A stretch of 45,455 nucleotides of DNA from assembly GCA_025057935.1 (NCBI GenBank), contig JANWUW010000054.1, positions 1 through 45,455 of the forward strand, written 5' to 3'. This document shows, in pieces, positions 16,875-23,527 of this stretch. Both the position numbers and the translations under genes were made by a program. Origin of the DNA: Thermoflexales bacterium. GTDB lineage: Bacteria > Chloroflexota > Anaerolineae > J036 > Brachytrichaceae. How positions within the stretch are numbered: the first letter of the stretch is position 1; each line of letters opens with the position of its first letter. Under the pieces are notes generated by a model. It was not told where the DNA came from. It did no database searches and was given only the letters and a program-made list of their open reading frames with translations.

Positions 16875-18197
16875 ATGTCGGCACGCATCGTCTTCCTTGG
16901 AGCTGCTGACGCGCACCTCGGGCCTGCTCTGCTTGGCGATCTGTTTGCGGAGGCTGAGAAGCTGCGCGGCAGCACGCTGTGGTTGGTGGACACTGACGCC
17001 GATGCGCTGGCGATCATGCGCCGCTACGCGGAGCGGATCAACGCGGCGCTCGGTGAGCCGTTTATCCTCCGCGCAAGCACTGATCGGCGTGAAGCGCTGC
17101 CCGAGGCGACGTTTGTCATCCTCGATGTGGATGTTGACCATTTAACGACATGGAAGGCAGATTGGCAAATTCCTCTGCGTCACGGCGTTCGCCATGTCCT
17201 TGGAGCGAATGGTGGGCCGGGCGGATTAAGCCGTGCTCTGCGCGTTATCCCGCAGGCGCTTGCGGTTGCTCGTGATGTCGAGCAGCTGGCGCCTGAGGCG
17301 TGGGTGATCAATCTCGCTGATCCTCTCAGCCGTGTGTGCATGGCGCTGGACCGCTACACGCGCGTGCGCTGGCTGGGGTTGTGCCCTCGGATCAGCGAAG
17401 GATATCTGATGGTTAACCGTGTGCTCGGGCTAGTGTCCGAACACGGCGATCGCGCCGAGGACGTGCACGCGCTGCGGCAGCGTGTGCGCATCACCGCCGC
17501 TGGGCTCAATCACTTCACGTTTATCCTCGAGCTCCGCGATGCCCGCAGCGGCGAAGACCTCTATCCAGCATTTCGCGCGCGCCTTGCCCACATGCCGTTG
17601 GACTTCGCACCGCTCACGCGCCGTATGATGGACGCCTTCGGCTTGTTCTGCACGGCGGGCGATGAGCATGCGGGTGAATTCGTAGGCTTTGCTGCGGAGG
17701 TGCTGCCGCTGCGCGGTTTTGATTTCGTAAGCTACGCGCGGTGGGAGGCGGAGCAGTGGGCACGCATTCGAGCCGTGGCTGAGGGCACAGCGTTGCTCGA
17801 TATGGCATCCCTTGTGCGCCGCAGTGAGATGCGCATGGCGCCAGTGCTGCTCGCATTGCAGCAAGGGACTAACCAGTGGGAGGACGCAGTGAATGTGCGC
17901 AACCGAGGCTTCATCGCCAACTTGCCCGACGAGGCGATTGTGGAAGCGCCAGCCTTTTTGAATGCAGCGGGCGTGCATGGCGTGCAGGTTGGAGCACTGC
18001 CGCGCGCTTTGGCTTCCATCATGCGCCGCGAAGTGGACATTCAGGCGCTTACTGTCGAGGCAGCGGTGCACGGCGACCGCCGCGCTGCCTTGCAGGCGTT
18101 GCTGCTCGATCCGCACATCCACAGTTACGCGCAGGCGACGTATCTGCTCGACGACTTGCTGCGCACGCACGCGCGTTACCTGCCGCAGTTCGCATGA
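16875..18197 (+). CDS. Glycoside hydrolase family 4-like protein (divergent)
   Basis: The 440-residue protein has the GH4 Rossmann start (MSARIVFLGAADAHLG) and the family core GANGGPGGLSRALRVIPQ. GH4 enzymes use NAD and a divalent metal to cleave sugars by oxidation-elimination, typically alpha-glucosides, 6-phospho-glucosides or galacturonides. The metal-binding Cys170 (GLC) and His213 (GLNHF) are kept. However, the NP motif has become DP (ADPLS, 149-150) and the His normally after the Cys is Pro171. Substrate and even hydrolase activity are therefore uncertain. The start MSARIV is where similarity begins; a longer frame from GTG 16830 overlaps cdaA. It ends base-to-base against the convergent beta-helix gene. 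Confidence 0.8.
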   Translation: MSARIVFLGAADAHLGPALLGDLFAEAEKLRGSTLWLVDTDADALAIMRRYAERINAALGEPFILRASTDRREALPEATFVILDVDVDHLTTWKADWQIPLRHGVRHVLGANGGPGGLSRALRVIPQALAVARDVEQLAPEAWVINLADPLSRVCMALDRYTRVRWLGLCPRISEGYLMVNRVLGLVSEHGDRAEDVHALRQRVRITAAGLNHFTFILELRDARSGEDLYPAFRARLAHMPLDFAPLTRRMMDAFGLFCTAGDEHAGEFVGFAAEVLPLRGFDFVSYARWEAEQWARIRAVAEGTALLDMASLVRRSEMRMAPVLLALQQGTNQWEDAVNVRNRGFIANLPDEAIVEAPAFLNAAGVHGVQVGALPRALASIMRREVDIQALTVEAAVHGDRRAALQALLLDPHIHSYAQATYLLDDLLRTHARYLPQFA

Positions 18198-19514
18198 TCA
18201 CACGCGATTGCCTTCAGTGCTCACCTCGGCGCAGCCCACTAGCTTGATCGCTGCAACGAGATTGCCCTCGAAGAGGTTACCGTTGATCGCGCTCTGGCGC
18301 ACGCGCTCGAACAGCACGCCGATGCGGTTATCACGGAACATATTGCCGCTCACGCGCAACGCGCGGCAGCGCGGACCCGTGTAGTTTGCGCCACGCTCCG
18401 TCCATACATGGACGCCGCTGTCGTTGTGCATGAATTGGTTGTTCAGGATCGCTGTCTCGTGGGTCTCGGCGCCCTCGGGGAAAAACTGACGAAACAGCCC
18501 AGCGCCGCGGTTGGCGTCATCGTTCACCCACAGTTGCACGCCTGTGCTGTTGCGCTCGAGATAGTTGTCGCGGATGAGGTTGTGGTGTCCGTGCTCGATT
18601 GCCACGCCGGCAATTCGGTTGCCGCAGATGCGGTTGTGTTCGACCGTGGTCTCGCTCGACCATCCGAGCCAGAAGCCATAGTTGCAAAAATCAGCGCGGT
18701 TGTGGCGGAACACGTTGCGCTGCGAGAATGTCGCCTCGAAGCCGACGTTCGGGCTGTAGCTGACGTCGTTGCCGTCGAATACGTTGTCGTTGCAGGGCAC
18801 CTTGATTTGGTCTTTGTGGAAGCCGCCGAGGAACACCCCATCGCCGCTGGCGCGGAAGCGGTTGTTGCGCACCACGTTGCGCGAGGCATCGCACATGATC
18901 ACCAAGGCTGCAGCGTCTGCGCCGACGTGTGTGCGCTGCGGATCGCCGCTCGGCGCGTAGGCGCGGCAACAGAAGTCCGCTGTGTTGTCCTCAATCACGT
19001 TGTCGGAGGACTCGTAGAGCAGCAGTCCAGCGCCGCTGTTGTAGCTTGCGTTGTTGCCGCGCAATCGCACGCGCCGGCAGCCGTAGAGCATGATGCCATT
19101 CTGCTGATGTTGCACGTCGTTGTCGAGCACTTCACTGTCGGAGACGCCGGAGAGGAAAATGGCGCCGCCGTAAGCCTCCTCTCGCCCGCGCCACACGTCG
19201 AGAAACACCTCCAGCGCTGGGAGCTCATGGGTGCTGCGGATGGCGCAGCGCTCAATGCGCAAGCCCTCACAGGCGTTTGCCCAAATGCCGTGGTAGAAGC
19301 CGACGATGCGCAAATTGCGTACCGTGACATTGCGCCTGCGGTTGATCGTCACGCCGCGTCCTTCTGTGTTCGAGCTGACGATGAGCGCGCCATTGCCCTC
19401 TAGGACAACTTCGTCTGCGCCGATGCTCACGCCGTTTGGCAGCCAATACACGCCGGGCTGGAAGCTCACGTCGCGTGTGATCACCATGCCGTCTTCGGGT
19501 AGGATGGTCGCCAC
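18198..19514 (-). CDS. Right-handed parallel beta-helix protein (NosD/PbH1 repeats)
   Basis: The 438-residue protein is built of about 15 PbH1-type turns with recurring N-x-I/V/F and G-I/V/L patterns (NVTVRNLRIVGF, NGIMLYGCRRV, NVFRHNRADFC, NLIRDNYLERN). The first 50 residues form the cap, DVSFQPGVYWLPNGVSIGADEVVLEGNG. Such folds occur in polysaccharide lyases, epimerases and carbohydrate-binding surface proteins. There is no signal peptide, so it looks cytoplasmic or leaderlessly exported. Cys residues line several turns. TAAGAT lies 8 bases before the GTG at 19514, which supports that start over the internal ATG ten codons in. Its tail-to-tail position with the GH4-like gene hints at shared carbohydrate work, but that is inference. 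Confidence 0.85.
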   Translation of the reverse strand: MATILPEDGMVITRDVSFQPGVYWLPNGVSIGADEVVLEGNGALIVSSNTEGRGVTINRRRNVTVRNLRIVGFYHGIWANACEGLRIERCAIRSTHELPALEVFLDVWRGREEAYGGAIFLSGVSDSEVLDNDVQHQQNGIMLYGCRRVRLRGNNASYNSGAGLLLYESSDNVIEDNTADFCCRAYAPSGDPQRTHVGADAAALVIMCDASRNVVRNNRFRASGDGVFLGGFHKDQIKVPCNDNVFDGNDVSYSPNVGFEATFSQRNVFRHNRADFCNYGFWLGWSSETTVEHNRICGNRIAGVAIEHGHHNLIRDNYLERNSTGVQLWVNDDANRGAGLFRQFFPEGAETHETAILNNQFMHNDSGVHVWTERGANYTGPRCRALRVSGNMFRDNRIGVLFERVRQSAINGNLFEGNLVAAIKLVGCAEVSTEGNRV

Positions 19515-19522
19515 AAGCTGCG

Positions 19523-19528
19523 ATCTTA
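19523..19528 (-). promoter_or_regulatory. Possible -10 element (TAAGAT) of the beta-helix gene
   Basis: TAAGAT is 8 bases before the GTG at 19514, again the leaderless geometry. It lies in the 26-base gap between two divergent genes. It matches the consensus at four of six positions. Confidence 0.35.
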
Positions 19529-19540
19529 GGGCACTGCCTG

Positions 19541-20308
19541 ATGCTGAGCTACTGGCTAAACCCTGCGCGCCTGCCCTTAGTCATTGCTCATCGAGGGGCA
19601 AGCGCTTATGCGCCAGAGAACACTGTATCTGCGTTTCGATTGGCGATGGCGCAAGGCGCTGACGGCGCAGAGCTTGATGTTGCGCTCTCAGCAGACGGCG
19701 CCGTTGTGGTGATCCATGATGACACGGTTGACCGAACCACTAACGGCACAGGGCGCGTTGCTCACTTGACGCTAGCGGCGTTGCGCGTGCTGGATGCTGG
19801 ACAGGGCGAACGAATTCCAACCCTCGCCGAAGTCATAGAAGCAACCGCGGACGCAACATCGCCATTCCTTCTCAATATCGAGCTGAAAGCCGCGTGGAGC
19901 TCAAGCGCGCCTGCGCTGACGCGCGCCGTGGTGGAAGTCGTGCGTGCGACGGGCAGCGCCGAACGTGTTCTGTTCTCGTCATTCAGCCCATTTGTGGTGC
20001 GCAGCGTGGCGCAGCTTGCGCCAGAGGTGCCACGTGCCTGGCTATACCAGCGCGCGATGCCGCGCTGGGCGCGCGCGCTCGGGTTGAGGCTGGCTGGCGA
20101 TTGCCACTTCGAGCATCCTGAGCATGCGCTGGTCAATGCCTCGCTCGTGCAGCGATGCGTGCGGCTGGGGCGGCGCGTGAACACATGGACAGTGAGCGAT
20201 ATCGGGCGCGCTGTGCAGCTTGCGCGTTTGGGAGTGCATGGCTTAATTGGTGACGATCCTCTGCTGCTGATTGAGGCACGTGAGGTGGCAGAGCAGGGGG
20301 CAAAATAA
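19541..20308 (+). CDS. Glycerophosphodiester phosphodiesterase
   Basis: The 255-residue enzyme has the GDPD motifs in order: AHRGASAYAPENT (His17, Arg18, with Glu26), GAELDV (Glu and Asp metal ligands), VIHDDTVDRTTNG (catalytic His-Asp) and LLNIELK. It is a TIM barrel that releases glycerol-3-phosphate and an alcohol from deacylated phospholipids. No signal peptide is present, so it is the cytoplasmic UgpQ type. Only 26 bases separate it from the divergent beta-helix gene, and its promoter is not evident. Confidence 0.93.
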   Translation: MLSYWLNPARLPLVIAHRGASAYAPENTVSAFRLAMAQGADGAELDVALSADGAVVVIHDDTVDRTTNGTGRVAHLTLAALRVLDAGQGERIPTLAEVIEATADATSPFLLNIELKAAWSSSAPALTRAVVEVVRATGSAERVLFSSFSPFVVRSVAQLAPEVPRAWLYQRAMPRWARALGLRLAGDCHFEHPEHALVNASLVQRCVRLGRRVNTWTVSDIGRAVQLARLGVHGLIGDDPLLLIEAREVAEQGAK

Positions 20309-20339
20309 GAGCGCGGCTTTTTGGGCTTCGCAGCCGCGC
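20301..20339 (-). terminator. Terminator of tRNA-Ser
   Basis: On the minus strand 8-bp arms GCGCGGCT/AGCCGCGC with a 13-base loop are followed by TCTTATTTT. It lies 9 bases after the tRNA 3' end and may also stop the convergent GDPD transcript. Confidence 0.65.
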
Positions 20340-20348
20340 CGCTTCCAG

Positions 20349-20435
20349 CGGAGAGGACAGGATTTGAACCTGCGAGGCCTCATCGGCCCACGCGCTCTCC
20401 AGGCGCGCGCATTAACCGGGCTATGCTACCTCTCC
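20349..20435 (-). tRNA. tRNA-Ser (anticodon GGA)
   Basis: The minus strand folds as an 87-base class II tRNA. It has a 7-bp acceptor stem GGAGAGG/CCTCTCC, a D stem GCAT/ATGC, an anticodon stem CGCGC/GCGCG with loop CTGGAGA (anticodon GGA, reading UCC and UCU), a long variable arm with GGCC/GGCC stem, a T arm with TTCAAAT, and discriminator G. The long variable arm and G73 fit serine. CCA is not encoded. It has its own promoter and terminator. Confidence 0.95.
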
Positions 20436-20447
20436 GTGGCTGCCGCT

Positions 20448-20476
20448 ATTCTAGCAGCGTTTGACTGCGCTGTAAA
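20448..20476 (-). promoter_or_regulatory. Sigma70 promoter of tRNA-Ser
   Basis: On the minus strand TTTACA (20471-20476), a 17-base spacer and TAGAAT (20448-20453) put the start point about 6 bases before the tRNA 5' end. Confidence 0.7.
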
Positions 20477-20494
20477 GGGTGCCTTTCCCACTCT

Positions 20495-20531
20495 TTATCC
20501 CACCAAGGATGTGGGATAAGATGTGGGATAA
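20495..20531 (+). repeat. GATGTGGGATAA direct repeat with inverted half-site
   Basis: Two adjacent perfect copies of GATGTGGGATAA (20508-20519, 20520-20531) follow an inverted half TTATCCCAC (20495-20503), making the dyad TTATCCCAC-N7-GTGGGATAA plus a third half-site. It ends 17 bases before a TACAAT (20549-20554) that could be the -10 of the J-domain gene, so it occupies the -35 region. It looks like an operator. The regulator is unknown. Confidence 0.55.
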
Positions 20532-20568
20532 CCCTAGCTCGGGGGCAGTACAATCAAACGCAAGTTCG

Positions 20569-21075
20569 ATGACGCTCAAGGACTACTATGCGATCATCCA
20601 AGTGCGCGCCGATGCTGACCCAGTCGTAATCACCGCAGCCTATCGCGCCTTGGCGGCGAAGTACCACCCTGACCGCAATCCTAGCCCCGAGGCGACGCGC
20701 ATGATGCAGGAGCTGAACGAGGCCTATGAGGTGCTCAGCGATGAGCGGGCGCGCGAAGCCTACGATCGCAAGCGGAGGTTGGAGGCGCACTTCAACGGCA
20801 ATCGTGCTGCCGAGCTAAGCCCTGCTTCTTCCTCGTTAGGCGATCTGGCTGCGCGTGAACGCCTCGAGCGCGCCCTGCGCCGCATCCGTGAGATCCAAGA
20901 GCGCGCGCTTGAGCAGATCCGTCAAGTGCAAGAGCGCAGCAACATCCAAGTGCGCGATATCCAAGAGCGCGCCGCTCAGCAAATCAACGAAGTGCGCGAG
21001 CGCGCCGCGCAGCAGATCCTGGAGATTCAACAGCGCGCCCTCGAGCAGATTCGTGCCATTCAGGAAACCCTGTGA
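20569..21075 (+). CDS. J-domain protein with hendecad coiled-coil tail
   Basis: The 168-residue protein has an N-terminal J domain (1-68) with the HPD tripeptide at 33-35 (KYHPDRNP) and helix I starting TLKDYYAII. It should recruit and stimulate an Hsp70 (DnaK). After a Ser/Ala linker (80-95), residues 98-168 are an almost perfect run of 11-residue repeats of the form IQERAxxQIRx, five full copies plus a partial one. There is no Gly/Phe region, zinc finger or substrate domain of classical DnaJ. I start at MTLKDYY, where the J fold begins. The stop overlaps the GTG of the nitroreductase gene. An operator-like repeat lies upstream. Confidence 0.88.
   Translation: MTLKDYYAIIQVRADADPVVITAAYRALAAKYHPDRNPSPEATRMMQELNEAYEVLSDERAREAYDRKRRLEAHFNGNRAAELSPASSSLGDLAARERLERALRRIREIQERALEQIRQVQERSNIQVRDIQERAAQQINEVRERAAQQILEIQQRALEQIRAIQETL
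20893..21057 (+). repeat. Five 33-bp in-frame repeats coding the hendecad tail
   Basis: Residues 109-163 of the J-domain protein form five 11-residue units (starting I109, V120, I131, V142, I153), each with R at unit position 4 or close, Q/A-rich core and I/V at positions 1 and 9. DNA copies are similar but not identical, so selection appears to act on the protein pattern. Eleven-residue periodicity gives a straight or slightly right-handed helical bundle. Confidence 0.8.
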
Positions 21076-21854
21076 ACCAAACCGAAGTGCATAACCCTGT
21101 CCTCGCCCAGATTCATCAGCATGCCTCAGTGCGTCGGTACAAGCCTGACCCAGTGCCGCGGGATTGGGTCGAAGCCATCGTTGCAGCCGGTCAACGCGCT
21201 GCCACTTCTTCTAACTTGCAAGCCTACAGTGTGGTCGCCGTCACTGATGCAGCAGTGCGCCGCGAAGCTGCTCACTGGTGTGGCGATCAGGCGCACATCG
21301 CCGAGGCGCCTGTGTTCCTTGTGTGGTGCGCTGACTTGAGCCGCCTCGAGCGCGTGTGTGAATTGCGCGGCATGCAGCAAGTGACGGACTACGTGGAGAA
21401 CTTCCTAGTTGCCGTCGTGGACACAGCGCTGGCGATGCAGAATGCCGCTTTGGCTGCGGAGTCGCTCGGCTTGGGCACATGCTACATTGGCGGCATTCGC
21501 AATCACCCGCGCGAGATCATTCGGCTGCTCGGGTTGCCGCGCCTCACCTTTCCGATCGCTGGCATGACGCTCGGCTTCCCAGCCGTGCGACCCGAGCCGC
21601 GCCCGCGCTTGCCGCTGCGCGCCGTGCTCCACTGGGAGCGCTATGACCGCGCACATGAAGATGAAGCCCTGCGCGAATACGATCGCGTCATGGCGGCAAC
21701 AGGCATCTACGACCGGCGACAGATTCCCGTGCCGGGCAAGCCCGAACAGCTCGAAGACTACGGCTGGCTTGAGCACACAGCGCGGCGCATTTCACAGCCC
21801 ACACGCACGCGCCTGCGCGACGTGCTCCGCGAACAGGGGTTTGCGTTGCTCTAA
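21072..21854 (+). CDS. Nitroreductase family protein (NfsA/Frp type)
   Basis: The 260-residue flavoprotein has the FMN-binding start HASVRRYKPDPVP, the segment RAATSSNLQAYSV, and LGLGTCYIGGIRNHP in the dimer region, as in NADPH-dependent NfsA/Frp oxidoreductases. The C-terminal 60 residues include the arm typical of that subgroup. It should reduce quinones, nitro compounds or flavins with two electrons from NAD(P)H. Its GTG start overlaps the stop of the J-domain gene (GTGA), so the two are coupled; a functional link is not known. Confidence 0.9.
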   Translation: MNQTEVHNPVLAQIHQHASVRRYKPDPVPRDWVEAIVAAGQRAATSSNLQAYSVVAVTDAAVRREAAHWCGDQAHIAEAPVFLVWCADLSRLERVCELRGMQQVTDYVENFLVAVVDTALAMQNAALAAESLGLGTCYIGGIRNHPREIIRLLGLPRLTFPIAGMTLGFPAVRPEPRPRLPLRAVLHWERYDRAHEDEALREYDRVMAATGIYDRRQIPVPGKPEQLEDYGWLEHTARRISQPTRTRLRDVLREQGFALL

Positions 21855-21860
21855 AGACCA

Positions 21861-21892
21861 AGCAAGCACAGCCTACGCTGCGCCTGCTTGCT
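21861..21892. terminator. Possible bidirectional terminator hairpin
   Basis: Arms AGCAAGCA and TGCTTGCT enclose 16 bases between two convergent genes. There is no T tract on either side, so function is uncertain. Confidence 0.35.
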
Positions 21893-21902
21893 AGTGCAAG
21901 GG

Positions 21903-22469
21903 CTACTTCTCGGGTTGCAACAACCCGTAGCCGCCCTTCTTGCGGCGGTAGGCGACTTTGATGCGTCCGTCGTCTTGGTGCATGAAGACAAAGAAGTCGT
22001 GCCCCAGCAATTCCATTTGCTCAATGGCTTCTTCGATGCTCATTGGCACGACCTCAAAGGTCTTGATGCGCACGAGCTTCGGCTCGGGCTCAGCGGGCGG
22101 TGCCTCGATAGGCAGTGGCTCTGCCTCTAAGAGCTGCAGATCAGCCTCGGGCAGCGCTGCGCCATTGCGCTTGCGGTCAATGCGTCGCCCTTTGTAGCGC
22201 GCGATGCGTTGATACATCTTGTCTAGTGCGGCGTCGAAGGCAGCGAAGGGGTCAGGGTTGCGTTCCTCAACGCGCAGAAGCGTGCGCCCACGGCGGACGG
22301 TCAGCTCAACGGACTTCAAGGCGTCTCGCTTGCTGCTCTCCCGTGTGAACTCCACGTGCACATCCTCAATCCCGGGGAGATAGCGGTCGAGCTTTGCTGC
22401 TTTGTTGCGCACATATTTCTCGAGCCGCTGGCTGACGATCATGCTGTGGCCGTGGATGTTGATCTGCAT
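21903..22469 (-). CDS. hpf: Ribosome hibernation promoting factor, long form
   Basis: The 188-residue protein has the N-terminal S30AE/YfiA domain (1-105; MQINIHGHSMIVSQRLEKYV, with RVEERNPDPFAAFDAALDK) and the C-terminal dimerisation domain (about 130-188; VRIKTFEVVPMSIEEAIEQMELLGHDFFVF), joined by an Ala/Pro/Glu linker. Long HPF binds idle 70S ribosomes and joins them into 100S dimers in stationary phase or stress. A GGAAG/GGAGG ribosome site lies just before the ATG. A short hairpin (GGGCG/CGCCC) lies in the leader, with no obvious -10. Confidence 0.95.
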   Translation of the reverse strand: MQINIHGHSMIVSQRLEKYVRNKAAKLDRYLPGIEDVHVEFTRESSKRDALKSVELTVRRGRTLLRVEERNPDPFAAFDAALDKMYQRIARYKGRRIDRKRNGAALPEADLQLLEAEPLPIEAPPAEPEPKLVRIKTFEVVPMSIEEAIEQMELLGHDFFVFMHQDDGRIKVAYRRKKGGYGLLQPEK

Positions 22470-22535
22470 GGCACTTCCTCCAAGACAAACATCCTTGACT
22501 GGGGGCGTCCTGCGCCCGTGTGCGGAATTGTGCCG

Positions 22536-23219
22536 CTAATTGCGCGCGCGCGCAAGTGTGAGCGCTGCAACCTGACTTGCGCCTGCGGCGAGCAGCGCCT
22601 CCGCACAAGCGCTCAGGGTTGCCCCAGTGGTGTACACATCATCAACCAGCAGTATTGGTTTTGCGTAGACGGCGCGCGGGTTAGCAGCGAAGGCGCCCTG
22701 CACGTTCGCTTGGCGCTGTGCGTCGTCAGCGAGCTGCGCCTGTTGCGCGGTGTGGCGCGTGCGGCGCAGCGCCTGCCGAGCTACGGCGAAGCCCAACGAT
22801 GCCGAGAGCGCTTTTGCCAGCAGCTCGCTCTGGTTATAGCCGCGTTCGCGCTGCCGCCGAGGGTGCAGTGGCACGGGCACGAGCACGAATGGCAGTGTCT
22901 CCGCGTGGCTGATGTGCCACGCACGCGCCATGAGCGCTGCGAAGAGCTCAGCGAGCTGAGGCGTTGCCTTGTATTTGAAAGCGTGAATAGCCTCGGCGAG
23001 CGGCGCCCTATAGCGCACCGCCGAATAGATGGGCAATGCTGCCCCCGAGGGAAGCGCTAGCACATGCTCCACTTCGTTTGGTGCCAGCCAAGCCACCTGA
23101 GCGCGACAGCGTTCGCACCACCAGCTACCCACGAACGCGCCGCAAGTGCAGCACTGCGGCGGATAGAGCAGATCAAGCAAGGCGCGCCAGCCTCGGCGCA
23201 CCATCTGCGCCCAGCTCAC
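22536..23219 (-). CDS. comF: ComF family phosphoribosyltransferase-like protein
   Basis: The 227-residue protein has an N-terminal zinc-binding knuckle (CCTC at 23-26 and CERC at 35-38) and a PRTase domain with the PRPP loop ILLVDDVYTTGAT near residue 190, plus the ComF segment HPRRQRERGYNQSELLAKAL. In naturally competent bacteria ComFC helps carry single-stranded DNA inward with the ComFA helicase, which is not encoded nearby. The GTG start overlaps the stop of the upstream 50-residue pilin-like ORF, so both are probably translated from one message. Confidence 0.93.
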   Translation of the reverse strand: MSWAQMVRRGWRALLDLLYPPQCCTCGAFVGSWWCERCRAQVAWLAPNEVEHVLALPSGAALPIYSAVRYRAPLAEAIHAFKYKATPQLAELFAALMARAWHISHAETLPFVLVPVPLHPRRQRERGYNQSELLAKALSASLGFAVARQALRRTRHTAQQAQLADDAQRQANVQGAFAANPRAVYAKPILLVDDVYTTGATLSACAEALLAAGASQVAALTLARARN

Positions 23220-23368
23220 GTCACAAGCTGACCTAGGAAGTCCACGAGTGTCGGTCCGAGCAGCACTGCGATGGCGATCAGCACGATGGAGAACAGAATA
23301 AGGATCAACGCGAAGTCGATCAAGTTGCCGCGTCCGCTTTCGCCACTCGGGGGGCGTAAAGTTGGCAT
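23216..23368 (-). CDS. Flp-pilin-like micro-protein (50 residues)
   Basis: This short ORF encodes a 14-residue polar basic leader (MPTLRPPSGESGRG), then NLIDFALILILF and a hydrophobic helix to about residue 38, then GPTLVDFLGQLVT. That layout, Gly before a short polar stretch with an acidic-aromatic pair (here Asp-Phe, usually Glu-Tyr) leading into ALILxL, is the pattern of Flp/Tad type IVb prepilins, although one residue longer between Gly and the acidic residue. TATAAT lies 6 bases before the ATG, and the stop overlaps the comF start as GTGA. A plain small membrane protein is the alternative. No prepilin peptidase is nearby. Confidence 0.65.
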   Translation of the reverse strand: MPTLRPPSGESGRGNLIDFALILILFSIVLIAIAVLLGPTLVDFLGQLVT

Positions 23369-23374
23369 AACGTC

Positions 23375-23380
23375 ATTATA
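23375..23380 (-). promoter_or_regulatory. -10 element (TATAAT) of the micro-ORF/comF unit
   Basis: A perfect minus-strand TATAAT lies 6 bases before the ATG at 23368. Transcription would begin at or just inside the start codon. No -35 is visible at standard spacing. Confidence 0.5.
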
Positions 23381-23404
23381 GCGAAGAAACTAGCCACTTA
23401 GCGC

Positions 23405-23432
23405 TTGACAACGCAAATCCCAATCATATCAT
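23405..23432 (+). promoter_or_regulatory. Sigma70 promoter of rpoD
   Basis: A perfect TTGACA (23405-23410), 16 bases and TATCAT (23427-23432) give the best housekeeping promoter match in the window. The leader to the sigma factor start is about 90 bases and holds GAAAGGG at its end. Confidence 0.65.
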
Positions 23433-23527
23433 AGGCATTACCGCGTTCGAGGTTGCTCGGCGATAAGCTTGGGCGGGTGTGCAGGATTCTCACGCACATC
23501 TCATCAAGCATATTAGAACGGAAAGGG

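Noticed and set aside
18408-19403. A 331-codon open frame on the plus strand opposite the beta-helix gene
   Set aside because: The minus strand has obvious beta-helix repeats; the plus frame is Val/Ala-rich and reflects the repeated codons.
20495-20531. TTATCCCAC as DnaA box or phage attachment site next to tRNA-Ser
   Set aside because: It differs from the TTATCCACA DnaA box, and no integrase or duplicated tRNA end is found.
20893-21057. 33-bp repeats resembling a short CRISPR array
   Set aside because: They are contiguous, without spacers, in frame and differ at wobble positions, so they code a coiled coil. No cas genes are present.
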